From Alphaproteobacteria bacterium (GTDB lineage Bacteria > Pseudomonadota > Alphaproteobacteria > Reyranellales > Reyranellaceae), in contig JAHBYP010000002.1 in the NCBI GenBank assembly GCA_019635875.1, forward strand, positions 186,001-250,000: 64,000 nucleotides of DNA, given 5' to 3'. The notes below the pieces were generated by a model that ran no database searches, was not told where the DNA came from, and worked only from the letters and a program-made list of their open reading frames with translations. Of this stretch, positions 15,375 through 25,366 are shown in pieces; positions within the stretch are counted from its first letter, which is position 1, and each line of letters starts with the position of its first letter. The position numbers and the translations under genes were made by a program.

Positions 15375-17591
15375 ATGGTTCCGCTGACGGGCTACGTCGA
15401 CAAGGTGTCCGGCGCGGCTGGTGATCGCATCGCCTTCAAGGTCTCGAGCCGGACGCCCGGCCCCTGCACCGCCACGCTGGTGCGCATCATCCACGCCGAT
15501 CCCAATCCCGCCGGGCCGGGCATGAAGATCGAGGACCTGTCCTCGACGTTCACCACGACCTTCGAGGCGCGCGAGCAGAAGATCGAGATGGGCTCGTATG
15601 TCCGCGTCGACGGCGCCACCGCGCTGTCACCGCTGGGCGCGATCACGATCAGCGTTCTGGTCTGCCCCACCCTGCCCGACGCCGACGACCAGTGCGTGAT
15701 CGGGCGCTGGGACGCCGACACCGCGACCGGCTTCGCGCTGCTGGCCACGGCCGACGGCTTCGCCGCCGAGATCGGCCGCATCGGCGCGCCGACCTTGCGT
15801 CTGGCCACCGGCAGGAAGCTGCGCGCGCACGCGTGGTATCGCGTCTGGCTGATCGTCGATCCGGCGTCGCGCTCGGTTCGGCTGGGTCAGGCGCCCCTGC
15901 GCGCCGAAGCCGGCTGGGACGATGCGGGCGATGCCTGGTCGCCGCTCGACGCGACGCTGGCGCACGACGCGCGCCGGCCGCTGTTCATCGGCGCGCAGCA
16001 GGCGCGGCCCTCGGCGCGGCATTTCAACGGCCGCATCGAGGATCCCGTCATCGTCGCCGGCGCGCATCGGGAGATCGTCGGGCAGCGTCTCGATCCGGCG
16101 CGCCCGCCGCTGGGCACGCTTGCCGCCTGGGATTTCTCGCGCGGCATCGACACGCTCGACGTCGAGGACGTCGGCCCCAACCATCTGCACGGCGTGCTGG
16201 TCAACCTGCCGACGCGCGCCGTCACCGGCTCGGCCTGGAGCGGTCGAGCGCATCGCTGGACCGACGCGCCGCGCGACTACGCCGCGATCCATTTCCACGC
16301 CGACGATCTCGACGATTGCCGCTGGTCGACCGATTTCAGCTTCACGGTCCCCGCCGGCCTGCGCAGCGGCGTCTACGGCATGCGGCTGAAGAGCGCCGAG
16401 AGCAACGACACCATCCCGTTCTACGTGCGGCCAGAGATCGGCAAGCCGACGGCGAGGATCGCCGTGCTCGCCTCGACCTTCACGCATCAGGTCTACACCA
16501 ACCACATGCGCAGCCAGTTCGACGAGGCGTTCCGCGCGCGCATGACCGCGTGGGGCGCCTCGCCGTGGAATCCCGACGAGTACCCGCAATACGGCCGCTC
16601 GACCTACAACTTCCATCTCGACCGCAGCGGCGTCTGCTACTCCACGCGTCTGCGTCCGCAGCTCACCATCCGGCCGGGCTTCCTCACCTTCAACGACGCC
16701 AGGGGCTCGGGCCTGCGCCACTTCCCGGCCGACACGCATCTCGCGGACTGGCTCGAGCGCATGGGCATCGAGTTCGACGTGATCACCGACGAGGATCTCG
16801 ACGATCTCGGCCTCGCGCTGATCAAGCCCTATGCCTGCCTGGTCACCGGCTCGCATCCCGAGTACCACACGCCCGGCACGCTCGATGCGATCCAGGCCTA
16901 TGTCGATGGCGGCGGCAAGCTCGCCTATCTCGGCGGCAACGGCTTCTACTGGAAGGTGGCGCGCTCCGCGCGACTGCCCGGCACGCTGGAGATCCGCCGC
17001 GTCGGTCCGGCGATCCGCACCTGGGCGGCCGAGCCGGGCGAGCACTACAACGCCTTCGACGGCCAGCTCGGCGGGCTATGGCGCCACAGCGGCCGGCCGC
17101 CGCAGCGCCTGGCAGGAGTCGGCTTCTCCGGCCAGGGACGCTTCGAAGGCTCGTACTATCGCCGCCTGCCCGCCGCCGATGATCCGCGCGTGGCGTGGAT
17201 ATTCGACGGCGTCGGCGACGAGATCCTCGGCGATTTCGGCCTGAGCGGCGGCGGCGCGGCGGGCTTCGAGCTCGATCGCGCCGACGTGCTGCTGGGCACG
17301 CCGCGCAACGCCATCGTGCTGGCCACGTCGGAAAAGCACCAATCGCATTTCGTCGCCGTGCCCGAGGACGTGCTGGGCATCTACAACACGACCAACGGCG
17401 AGCCGGCCGACAGGCTGATCCGCGCCGACATGACCTACATGGACGTCTCAGGCGGTGGCGCGGTGTTCTCGACCGGCTCGATCACCTTCTGCGGCAGCCT
17501 CAGCCACGCCGACTACGACAACAACGTCTCGCGCATTCTGTTCAACGTGCTGAACAGGTTCGGCGGGCTGGGACGGCGTTGGCCATTGTGA
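15375..17591 (+). CDS. N,N-dimethylformamidase large-subunit-like protein
   Basis: This 738 aa protein matches the large (beta) subunit of N,N-dimethylformamidase, which hydrolyses DMF to dimethylamine and formate. An N-terminal beta domain (LTGYVDKVSGAAGDRIAFKVSS) is followed by a LamG-like region around residues 90-230. The large C-terminal domain contains GSHPEYHTPGTLDAIQAYVDGGGKLAYLGGNG and GGLWRHSGRPPQ. GGGGGAGAG precedes ATG 15375. No small alpha-subunit gene is found nearby, so the natural substrate may not be DMF. Confidence 0.82.
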   Translation: MVPLTGYVDKVSGAAGDRIAFKVSSRTPGPCTATLVRIIHADPNPAGPGMKIEDLSSTFTTTFEAREQKIEMGSYVRVDGATALSPLGAITISVLVCPTLPDADDQCVIGRWDADTATGFALLATADGFAAEIGRIGAPTLRLATGRKLRAHAWYRVWLIVDPASRSVRLGQAPLRAEAGWDDAGDAWSPLDATLAHDARRPLFIGAQQARPSARHFNGRIEDPVIVAGAHREIVGQRLDPARPPLGTLAAWDFSRGIDTLDVEDVGPNHLHGVLVNLPTRAVTGSAWSGRAHRWTDAPRDYAAIHFHADDLDDCRWSTDFSFTVPAGLRSGVYGMRLKSAESNDTIPFYVRPEIGKPTARIAVLASTFTHQVYTNHMRSQFDEAFRARMTAWGASPWNPDEYPQYGRSTYNFHLDRSGVCYSTRLRPQLTIRPGFLTFNDARGSGLRHFPADTHLADWLERMGIEFDVITDEDLDDLGLALIKPYACLVTGSHPEYHTPGTLDAIQAYVDGGGKLAYLGGNGFYWKVARSARLPGTLEIRRVGPAIRTWAAEPGEHYNAFDGQLGGLWRHSGRPPQRLAGVGFSGQGRFEGSYYRRLPAADDPRVAWIFDGVGDEILGDFGLSGGGAAGFELDRADVLLGTPRNAIVLATSEKHQSHFVAVPEDVLGIYNTTNGEPADRLIRADMTYMDVSGGGAVFSTGSITFCGSLSHADYDNNVSRILFNVLNRFGGLGRRWPL

Positions 17592-17618
17592 GGCGAAGAT
17601 GGGCCGGTCGAGCCACCG

Positions 17619-17685
17619 TGTCATCCCGAGCGCAGCGAGGGATCCAGCAACCGCCCTGGATCCCTCGCTGCGCTCGGGATGACAG
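17619..17685. repeat. Family A palindromic element, copy 2
   Basis: A near-perfect copy of the TGTCATCCCGAGCGCAGCG...GGGATGACA inverted repeat, placed between the converging DMFase-like gene and leuB. It could serve as a shared transcript end. Confidence 0.9.
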
Positions 17686-17700
17686 GACGCGGGACCGAGC

Positions 17701-18822
<1,122 letters not shown>

Positions 18823-18888
18823 TTCATTTCCTCCGAAAGAGCACGAGCGCCCCCTCGGGCGCTCGTCGTCGTGTGATGGGTGTGAAGC

Positions 18889-19509
18889 TCAGGCGGCGAT
18901 CGGCGGCACCAGCCAGGGCTGGCTGGCGTTGCGCTGTGTCTCGAAGCCTTCGATGGACTCGCCGCTCTGCATCGTGGTGCCGATCTCGTCGAGACCCTCG
19001 AGGAGGCACTTCTTGCGGAAGGCGTCGATCTCGAACTTCACCGTGCCGCCGTCGGGTCCCTTGATCTCCTGGTTGACCAGGTCGACCGTGACCACCGCGT
19101 TGGCGCCGCGCTCGGCGTCGTCCATCAGCTTGGCGATGTCCTCGCGCGGCAGCTTGATCGGCAGGATGCCGTTCTTGAAGCAGTTGTTGTAGAAGATGTC
19201 GGCGAAGCTCTCGGCGATGACGCAGCGGATGCCGAAATCGAGCAGCGCCCAGGGCGCGTGCTCGCGGCTCGAGCCGCAGCCGAAATTCGGCCCGGCGACG
19301 ATGATCTTGGCGCTCTGGTAGGCCGGCTTGTCGAGCACGAAATCGAGCTTCTGGCCGTCGGCCGACCAGCGCATCTCGTAGAACAGCCCGTCCTTCAGGC
19401 CGGTGCGCTTGATGGTCTTGAGGAACTGCTTGGGAATGATCATGTCGGTGTCGACGTTGACGATCGGCAGCGGCGCGGCGACGCCCGTCAGCGTGGTGAA
19501 CTTCTCCAT
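18889..19509 (-). CDS. leuD: 3-isopropylmalate dehydratase small subunit
   Basis: This is the 206 aa swivel-domain subunit of isopropylmalate isomerase, partner of LeuC. Motifs seen are [16 protein letters not shown] near the N-terminus, [15 protein letters not shown], and the [13 protein letters not shown] segment. It sits upstream of leuB. leuC itself lies 2 kb further upstream, separated by xth and two unrelated genes, so the dehydratase subunits are not made from adjacent genes. Confidence 0.97.
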   Translation of the reverse strand: MEKFTTLTGVAAPLPIVNVDTDMIIPKQFLKTIKRTGLKDGLFYEMRWSADGQKLDFVLDKPAYQSAKIIVAGPNFGCGSSREHAPWALLDFGIRCVIAESFADIFYNNCFKNGILPIKLPREDIAKLMDDAERGANAVVTVDLVNQEIKGPDGGTVKFEIDAFRKKCLLEGLDEIGTTMQSGESIEGFETQRNASQPWLVPPIAA

Positions 19510-19611
19510 GACCCATTTCCTCCCGGCGCAACCGGGGCACTTAGCGGGGGAAGCCGGGTGCGGTCAAGCCGGCAACGGCCCCGTCCCGGCCGCGTTGCTG
19601 GGCTGCCAGCC

Positions 19612-20394
19612 ATGAAGATCGCCACCTACAACGTCAACGGCATCAATGGCCGCCTGCCCGTCCTGCTGCGCTGGCTGGACGAGAACCGCCCGGACGTGGT
19701 CTGCCTGCAGGAACTGAAGGCACCCGACGAGCGCTTCCCGGCGTCGGCGCTGGCGGACGCCGGCTATGGCGCCATCTGGAGCGGCCAGAAGAGCTGGAAC
19801 GGGGTGGCCATCCTGCGCCGCGGGGCTGCGCCGGTCGAAACCAGGCGCGACCTGCCGGGCGACCCGGACGATCGGCAATCGCGCTACATCGAGGCGGCGA
19901 TCGAGGGCGTGGCGATCGGCTGCCTGTATCTGCCCAACGGCAATCCGGCGCCGGGTCCCAGGTTCGACTACAAGCTGCGCTGGCTCGAACGGCTGATCCG
20001 GTATGGCCGCCGCCTGATCAGGAGCGGCGCGCCGGTGGTGCTCGCCGGCGACTTCAACGTCATCCCCACCGATCTCGACGTCTACAAGCCCGAGCGCTGG
20101 ATCGACGACGCGCTATTCCTGCCGGAATCGAGGGCCGCCTTCCGCCGCCTCGTCGCGCAGGGCTGGACCGACGCGGTGCGCCACCTGCATCCCGACCAGC
20201 GGATCTACACCTTCTGGGACTATTTCCGGAACTCCTGGCCGCGCGACGCCGGCATCCGCATCGACCACCTGCTGCTCAGCCCGACGCTCGCCGGCCGGCT
20301 GAAGGGCGCCGGCGTCGACCGCGCTGTGCGCGGATGGCCCAGAAGCAGCGACCACGCGCCGACCTGGATCGTGTTGAAGCGGGGATCGCGCTGA
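19612..20394 (+). CDS. xth: exodeoxyribonuclease III
   Basis: This 260 aa AP endonuclease/3'-5' exonuclease acts in base-excision repair. It starts MKIATYNVNGINGRL, then DVVCLQELKAPD, LPNGNPAPG, VLAGDFNVIPTDLDVY, the DYFRNSWPRDAGIRIDHLLLS region and the terminal SDHAP. All are canonical for the EEP nuclease superfamily. ATG 19612 is the start that gives the family N-terminus. It is divergent from leuD and lies within the leu cluster. Confidence 0.95.
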   Translation: MKIATYNVNGINGRLPVLLRWLDENRPDVVCLQELKAPDERFPASALADAGYGAIWSGQKSWNGVAILRRGAAPVETRRDLPGDPDDRQSRYIEAAIEGVAIGCLYLPNGNPAPGPRFDYKLRWLERLIRYGRRLIRSGAPVVLAGDFNVIPTDLDVYKPERWIDDALFLPESRAAFRRLVAQGWTDAVRHLHPDQRIYTFWDYFRNSWPRDAGIRIDHLLLSPTLAGRLKGAGVDRAVRGWPRSSDHAPTWIVLKRGSR

Positions 20395-20406
20395 AGCGGG
20401 CGGCGA

Positions 20407-20859
20407 TCAGGTCTGGGTCAGCACGCGCTCGATCTCGTGCACGGGATGCTTGGTGAGGTCCTTGTCGAGCTCGGCCAGCACCGTGGCGTGCACTTCCTTC
20501 GAGAAGCGATTGCGGAATTCGGCCAGGGTGCGCGCCGGCGCCACGACGATCAGCTTCCTGAAGTCGCCATCGCGGTGATGGCGCTCGATCTCGCCCGCGA
20601 CCTCGGCCGCAAAGTCCTTCTCGGCCAGGTCGTGGAAGTCGGTCTGCTCCATCGCCGAGCGCTGGTTCGGGCCCTTGTCGGCGCGGCGGCCGGGACGATC
20701 CGTGCCGTGTTCGGCCGTCTTCGGATTGTCGGGCTGCTCGATGACCTTCAGCACCTTGAGGTCGGGCCGCACCTCGTCGGTGGCGTTGCGCAGCAGCAGC
20801 GCCTTGCGGCCGTCGGCGACGAGCACCCACGTGTCGAACGGAATCTGCAAGCGGCTCAT
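20407..20859 (-). CDS. host attachment family protein
   Basis: This 150 aa protein belongs to the host-attachment (Host_attach, eRF1-like fold) family, named from a plant-associated bacterium. It opens with DTWVLVADGRKALLLRNATDE and ends with the family's AEFRNRFSKEVHATVLAELDKDLTKHPVHEIERVL. Molecular function is unknown. It is convergent with xth (12-base gap) and 39 bases downstream of the RDD gene. Confidence 0.87.
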   Translation of the reverse strand: MSRLQIPFDTWVLVADGRKALLLRNATDEVRPDLKVLKVIEQPDNPKTAEHGTDRPGRRADKGPNQRSAMEQTDFHDLAEKDFAAEVAGEIERHHRDGDFRKLIVVAPARTLAEFRNRFSKEVHATVLAELDKDLTKHPVHEIERVLTQT

Positions 20860-20898
20860 GCCGGGGAAACGTCCCCGGCCGAGACCGGTTCCGGCGCG

Positions 20899-21480
20899 TC
20901 AGACCTTGACCACCACCGTGTCGGCGATCATGTCGTGCAGCGCGCGCTTGCGGTCGGTGAAGCCGGCCATGATGTAGCCGATGCCGAAGGGAATCAGGCC
21001 GGTGATGAACGCCTTGGCGAAGAACCGGCCGGTGGCGCGGCCGAAGGTCAGCCGCGTGCCGTCGGACTTCAGCACGCGCAGGCCCAGCGCCCGCTTGCCC
21101 AATGTCGCGCCACGCTCCGAGCTGGTCATCAGCGCCTCGTAGAGCCAGACGCCGACGAAGGCGACGATGACGATCAGGAAGACCGAGAGGCCAGCCGCCG
21201 CCGCGGCGGCGATCTGCTCCTCCTCGGTCGATGTGCCGGAGAAGCCCGCGACCATGCCGCCGGCGAAGATGGCGATGATGATCCACATCGGGATGCCGAT
21301 GATGATGCCGTCGAGGAAATAGGCGACGAATCGGATCCAGAATCCGCCGAACTGCCCGGCCGGCGGCGCCGCGGCATAGGGCGGGGCGCCGTGTTGCTGC
21401 GGCATCGGCGGCTGCGGCTGGTAGGGCTGGGCCTGCTGCTGCTGCCAGTTGGGCGGCGGCGGCGGTGGAATCTGACTCAT
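20899..21480 (-). CDS. RDD family membrane protein
   Basis: This 193 aa protein has a Pro/Gln-rich cytosolic N-terminus (residues 1-40). The RDD domain follows (FWIRFVAYFLDGIIIGIPMWIIIAIF, then a second membrane segment SVFLIVIVAFVGVWLYEAL). A third hydrophobic stretch ends near RKRALHDMIADTVVV. TLGKRALGLRVLKSDG is the usual RDD core. The physiological substrate is unknown; some RDD proteins have been linked to ion exchange. It is downstream of leuC by 56 bases. Confidence 0.9.
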   Translation of the reverse strand: MSQIPPPPPPNWQQQQAQPYQPQPPMPQQHGAPPYAAAPPAGQFGGFWIRFVAYFLDGIIIGIPMWIIIAIFAGGMVAGFSGTSTEEEQIAAAAAAGLSVFLIVIVAFVGVWLYEALMTSSERGATLGKRALGLRVLKSDGTRLTFGRATGRFFAKAFITGLIPFGIGYIMAGFTDRKRALHDMIADTVVVKV

Positions 21481-21536
21481 AGGCTCCCCCGGATCCGACG
21501 GCCGCGACAGGCGGCCGCCGGTATCACGCTACCATC

Positions 21537-22976
21537 TCACTGATAGTCGCGCACGTCGGCGAAGGTGCCCTTGATCGCCGCCGCCGCGGCCATGCCCGGG
21601 CTGACCAGATGGGTGCGCCCGCCGCGGCCCTGACGGCCTTCGAAGTTGCGGTTCGAGGTCGAGGCGCAGCGCTCGCCGGGCTTCAGCTTGTCGGCGTTCA
21701 TTGCCAGGCACATCGAGCAGCCGGGCTCGCGCCATTCGAAGCCGGCGGCGGTGAAGACCTTGTCGAGACCTTCGCGCTCGGCCTGCTCCTTCACCAGGCC
21801 GGAGCCCGGCACGATCATGGCGTGCACGTGATCGGCCACCTTGCGGTCACGGGCGATGGCGGCGGCCTCGCGCAGATCCTCGATGCGGCCGTTGGTGCAC
21901 GAGCCGATGAAGACCTTGTCGATGCGGATGTCGCTCATCCGCGTGCCCGGCGTCAGGTTCATGTACTCCAGCGAGCGCGCCCAGGCGGCGCGGCGATCCT
22001 CGTCCGGCGCATCGTCGGGGTTGGGCACCATGCCGGTGATCGGCACGACGTCCTGCGGGCTGGTGCCCCAGGTCAGCTGGGGATCGATATCAGCGACCGC
22101 AATCACGACTTCGCGGTCGTACTGCGCGTCCTTGTCGGACGGCAGGCGGCGCCAGGCCGACAGCGCCATCTCCCAGGCGCCGCCCTTGGGCACATAGGGC
22201 CGGCCGGCGAGGTAGCGGAACGTGGTCTCGTCGGGCGCGATCAGGCCGGCGCGCGCGCCGCCTTCGATGGACATGTTGCAGACCGTCATGCGGCCTTCCA
22301 TCGACAGGTTGCGAACCGCCTTGCCGGCGTACTCGATGACATGGCCGGTGCCGCCGGCGGTGCCGATGGTTCCGATGATCTTCAGGATCAGGTCCTTGCC
22401 CGTGACGCCCAGCGGCAGGTCGCCGTCGACCAGCACGCGCATGTTCCTCGCCGGCTGCTGGATCAGCGTCTGGGTGGCGAGCACGTGCTCGACCTCCGAC
22501 GTGCCGATGCCGAAGGCCAGGGCGCCGAAGGCGCCGTGCGTCGAGGTGTGGCTGTCGCCGCAGACGATGGTCATGCCCGGCAGGGTCAGGCCCTGCTCCG
22601 GCCCGATGATGTGCACGATACCCTGGCGCACGTCGTCGACCGGGTAATAGGGAACGCCGAATTCCTTGACGTTGGCCTCGAGCGTCTCGACCTGGATGCG
22701 CGATTCCTCGTCGTCGATGCCGGCGGCGCGGTTGAGCGTCGGGATGTTGTGGTCGGCCACCGCGATGGTGAGGTCGGGCCGGCGCACCTTGCGCCCGGTC
22801 ATGCGCAGGCCCTCGAAGGCCTGCGGGCTGGTCACCTCGTGCACGAGATGGCGGTCGACATAGATCAGGCTTGAGCCGTCGTCGCGGCGCTCCACGACAT
22901 GGGCGTCCCAGATCTTGTCGAACAGGGTGCGCGGCGGTCCGGACGGGGCCGGCGGCGGCGCGGGCTTCTTCGCCAT
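21537..22976 (-). CDS. leuC: 3-isopropylmalate dehydratase large subunit
   Basis: This is the catalytic 4Fe-4S subunit of isopropylmalate isomerase (479 aa). The cluster ligands are seen in [14 protein letters not shown] and [21 protein letters not shown] and [32 protein letters not shown] are diagnostic. The N-terminus carries a short Lys/Pro/Ala extension ([14 protein letters not shown]). ATG 22976 is the likely start, because a longer frame would translate the adjacent palindromic repeat. A family B element separates it from rplS. Confidence 0.96.
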   Translation of the reverse strand: MAKKPAPPPAPSGPPRTLFDKIWDAHVVERRDDGSSLIYVDRHLVHEVTSPQAFEGLRMTGRKVRRPDLTIAVADHNIPTLNRAAGIDDEESRIQVETLEANVKEFGVPYYPVDDVRQGIVHIIGPEQGLTLPGMTIVCGDSHTSTHGAFGALAFGIGTSEVEHVLATQTLIQQPARNMRVLVDGDLPLGVTGKDLILKIIGTIGTAGGTGHVIEYAGKAVRNLSMEGRMTVCNMSIEGGARAGLIAPDETTFRYLAGRPYVPKGGAWEMALSAWRRLPSDKDAQYDREVVIAVADIDPQLTWGTSPQDVVPITGMVPNPDDAPDEDRRAAWARSLEYMNLTPGTRMSDIRIDKVFIGSCTNGRIEDLREAAAIARDRKVADHVHAMIVPGSGLVKEQAEREGLDKVFTAAGFEWREPGCSMCLAMNADKLKPGERCASTSNRNFEGRQGRGGRTHLVSPGMAAAAAIKGTFADVRDYQ

Positions 22977-23016
22977 CTTGCTTTTCCTCCCACTACGACG
23001 GGTCTCTAAATTACTA

Positions 23017-23138
23017 CCTTCCCCCGGAGGGGGAAGGTGGCGCGAAGCGACGGATGGGGGATGTCGAAGACGGACTCCTGCGTTCGTCTTCGACATCCCC
23101 CATCCGCCCTGCGGGCACCTTCCCCCTCCGGGGGAAGG
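23017..23138. repeat. Family B palindromic element, copy 2 (rplS-leuC spacer)
   Basis: A 122-bp element with both terminal CCTTCCCCC/GGGGGAAGG hairpins and the GATGTCGAAGACGGACTC inner arms. It occupies nearly the whole rplS-leuC gap, 6 bases after the rplS stop, and ends about 40 bases before leuC ATG. Confidence 0.92.
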
Positions 23139-23144
23139 AAAAGA

Positions 23145-23621
23145 CTACTTCCTGCCGCCCTTGGCGGCGCGCACGCGGCCCTCGCCGGCCGGACGCTCCT
23201 TCTTGATCTTCTCGCGGCGCTGGTAGCCCGAGGCCTGCTGCTCGGCGATCATCTCGCGCTGCGCCTCGGTGTCCTCGACAATGCGGGCGGCCTTGCCGCG
23301 CAGGTTGCGCAGGTAATAGAGCTTGGCACGGCGCACGATGCCCTTGCGCACCACCTCGACCTCCCAGATCTGCGGGCTGTGCAGCGGGAAGACGCGCTCG
23401 ACGCCCTCGCCGTAGGAGATCTTGCGCACCGTGAACGAGGAGTTGATGCCGTCGTTCTTGCGCGCGATGCAGACGCCCTCGTAGACCTGGATGCGCTCGC
23501 GCGAGCCTTCCTGGACCTTGAGATGCACCTTCAGCGTGTCGCCCGGCTCGAAGCGCGGCACCTTGCGGTCAGCCTCGACCCTGGCGATCTGCTCGGCTTC
23601 GATCTCTTTGATCGCGTTCAT
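23145..23621 (-). CDS. rplS: 50S ribosomal protein L19
   Basis: This 158 aa L19 carries the usual core ([44 protein letters not shown] and [16 protein letters not shown]). It also has a Lys/Arg-rich C-terminal tail longer than the Escherichia coli protein. It contacts the 30S-50S interface. Its ATG overlaps the TGA of trmD by 4 bases, giving coupled translation. Confidence 0.98.
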   Translation of the reverse strand: MNAIKEIEAEQIARVEADRKVPRFEPGDTLKVHLKVQEGSRERIQVYEGVCIARKNDGINSSFTVRKISYGEGVERVFPLHSPQIWEVEVVRKGIVRRAKLYYLRNLRGKAARIVEDTEAQREMIAEQQASGYQRREKIKKERPAGEGRVRAAKGGRK

Positions 23622-24358
23622 CGTGTGGATCCTTTCTTCTCTGTCTCTCGTTGCTTGCGTCGCGCGTCGTACCGGTCCCACAGGTCCGGCCGCCGCCGTC
23701 GCGTGATCTCTTCCGCCATCGAGCGCCGCCAGGCCGCGATCCTCGCGTGATGGCCCGACTGCAGCATCTCCGGCACCGCCCTTTGCCCGCCATCCGGACC
23801 GGTCCAGGTGGCCGGCCGCGTGTAGAGCGGGTACTCGAGCAATCCGTCCTCGAAACTCTCCTCGGCCAGCGATTGCGCCGCGCCCATCACGCCGGGCAGC
23901 AGCCGCACGCAGGCATCCAGCAACGCCAATGCCGCGATCTCGCCGCCCGAGAGCACGAAATCGCCGACACTCACCTCCTCCAGCCCGTGCGCCTCGATCA
24001 CGCGCTCGTCGATCCCCTCGAAGCGGCCGCAGACCAGGGTGACCCCCGGCCCCGCCGCCAGCTGCCGCACGCGCGCCTGCGTGAGCGGCGCGCCGCGCGG
24101 GCTGGGATAGATCGCCGGCGTGCCGGGAATGCGGCTGGCCTGGATCGCGTCGGACAGCACGTCCGGGCGCATCACCATGCCCGCCCCGCCACCGAACGGC
24201 GTGTCGTCGACGCTGCCGTGGCGATCCCTGGCGAAGCCGCGGATGTCGATGGCGTCGATCGACCATATCCCCTCGCTGAGCGCCCGGCCCGCCAGGCTCA
24301 TCGCCAGCGGCCCCGGGAACATCTCGGGGAAGATCGACAGGGCCACCGCCCGCCACAC
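23618..24358 (-). CDS. trmD: tRNA (guanine-N1)-methyltransferase
   Basis: This SPOUT methyltransferase (246 aa) makes m1G37 in tRNAs to prevent frameshifting. The trefoil-knot region is visible ([29 protein letters not shown]), with the substrate loop [14 protein letters not shown]. The GTG start at 24358 gives the standard N-terminus ([13 protein letters not shown]). It sits 5 bases after rimM and overlaps rplS. Confidence 0.97.
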   Translation of the reverse strand: MWRAVALSIFPEMFPGPLAMSLAGRALSEGIWSIDAIDIRGFARDRHGSVDDTPFGGGAGMVMRPDVLSDAIQASRIPGTPAIYPSPRGAPLTQARVRQLAAGPGVTLVCGRFEGIDERVIEAHGLEEVSVGDFVLSGGEIAALALLDACVRLLPGVMGAAQSLAEESFEDGLLEYPLYTRPATWTGPDGGQRAVPEMLQSGHHARIAAWRRSMAEEITRRRRPDLWDRYDARRKQRETEKKGSTR

Positions 24359-24363
24359 AGGTC

Positions 24364-24897
24364 CTACCTCTCTCCTTTCCGCACCGGCTCGAGCAACCCC
24401 ACCGGCGGATCAATCCTCACCACGCCTCCGGCGATGTCGACGGTGGGCACCGCCTGATCGCTGAAGGGCAGCAGGAACGAGCGGCCGCCCGCTTCGTCGC
24501 CCACCTCCAGCAACGTGCCGGCGCCGAAATCCTCGACCGCCAGCACCTTGCCGTACTCCTTGCCGTCGACGCCCACGGCCCGCAGGCCGATGAGATCGAC
24601 GTGGTACCACTCACCCTCGGCCGCCGGCGGCAGCGCCTCGCGCGCCACGTAGAGCCGAAGACCGCGCAGCCTTTCCGCCGCGTTGCGGTCCGTCACGCCG
24701 TCGATGCGCGCCAGCACGTTGCCGCGCACCTCGCCCAGCGGATGGACCGTGAAGCTGCGCTTGCCCGATTCGTCGGTCAGCGCGCCATACGATCCGATGT
24801 CGGCGGGATCCTCGCAGTGGCTCTGGATACGCACCTCGCCGCGAACGCCATGCGGCGCGACGACCACTCCCAGCAGCACGCGTCGGTCAACCGACAT
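24364..24897 (-). CDS. rimM: ribosome maturation factor RimM
   Basis: RimM (177 aa) assists 30S head assembly. An N-terminal beta-barrel ([18 protein letters not shown]) precedes a PRC-barrel domain ([22 protein letters not shown], then [19 protein letters not shown]). It sits directly upstream of trmD. A family A palindrome separates it from rpsP. Confidence 0.96.
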   Translation of the reverse strand: MSVDRRVLLGVVVAPHGVRGEVRIQSHCEDPADIGSYGALTDESGKRSFTVHPLGEVRGNVLARIDGVTDRNAAERLRGLRLYVAREALPPAAEGEWYHVDLIGLRAVGVDGKEYGKVLAVEDFGAGTLLEVGDEAGGRSFLLPFSDQAVPTVDIAGGVVRIDPPVGLLEPVRKGER

Positions 24898-24900
24898 TGA

Positions 24901-24967
24901 CTGTCATCCCGAGCGGAGCGAGGGATCTAGGCCGGTCCTGGACCCCTCGCTGCGCTCGGGATGACAG
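24901..24967. repeat. Family A palindromic element, copy 3 (rpsP-rimM spacer)
   Basis: An almost perfect 67-bp inverted repeat that begins 3 bases upstream of rimM ATG and ends 12 bases from the rpsP stop. It fills the spacer inside the rpsP-rimM-trmD-rplS operon and covers the normal Shine-Dalgarno position of rimM. Confidence 0.92.
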
Positions 24968-24979
24968 AACCAACGCACC

Positions 24980-25342
24980 TCAGCTCGCCGCCGCTTCCTC
25001 CGTCTTGCCCGCCGCCTCGGCCGCGGCCTTGGCGCGCTCCTGCGCCTTGGCCTTGGGCAGCGGCTTCTTGGTCTGCTCGCGGCGCTCGCGCGGCTTCATC
25101 AGCTCGGCGCCGGCGAGGAACTTGGCGACGCGATCGCTCGGCCGCGCGCCGACGCCCAGCCAATGGGTCAGGCGCTCGGTGTTGAGCTTGATGCGCTCGG
25201 CGTGCTCGCGCGGCAGCATCGGGTTGTAGGTGCCGACCTTCTCGAGGAAGCGGCCGTCGCGCGGCGAGCGCGAATCGGCGATGACGATGTTGTAGTAGGG
25301 GCGCTTCTTGGCGCCCGCGCGTGCCATGCGAATAGCCAGCAT
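24980..25342 (-). CDS. rpsP: 30S ribosomal protein S16
   Basis: S16 (120 aa) has the family start [24 protein letters not shown], then [15 protein letters not shown] and [18 protein letters not shown]. The Lys/Ala-rich C-terminal tail of about 35 residues is the alphaproteobacterial type. GGAG precedes the ATG. It lies 24 bases after ffh. Confidence 0.98.
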   Translation of the reverse strand: MLAIRMARAGAKKRPYYNIVIADSRSPRDGRFLEKVGTYNPMLPREHAERIKLNTERLTHWLGVGARPSDRVAKFLAGAELMKPRERREQTKKPLPKAKAQERAKAAAEAAGKTEEAAAS

Positions 25343-25366
25343 TCCGTCTTTCTCCTTCGAATCGGT

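Noticed and set aside
22976..23096. Longer leuC start at 23096
   Set aside because: The extra 40 residues are a translation of the family B palindrome and do not occur in LeuC proteins.
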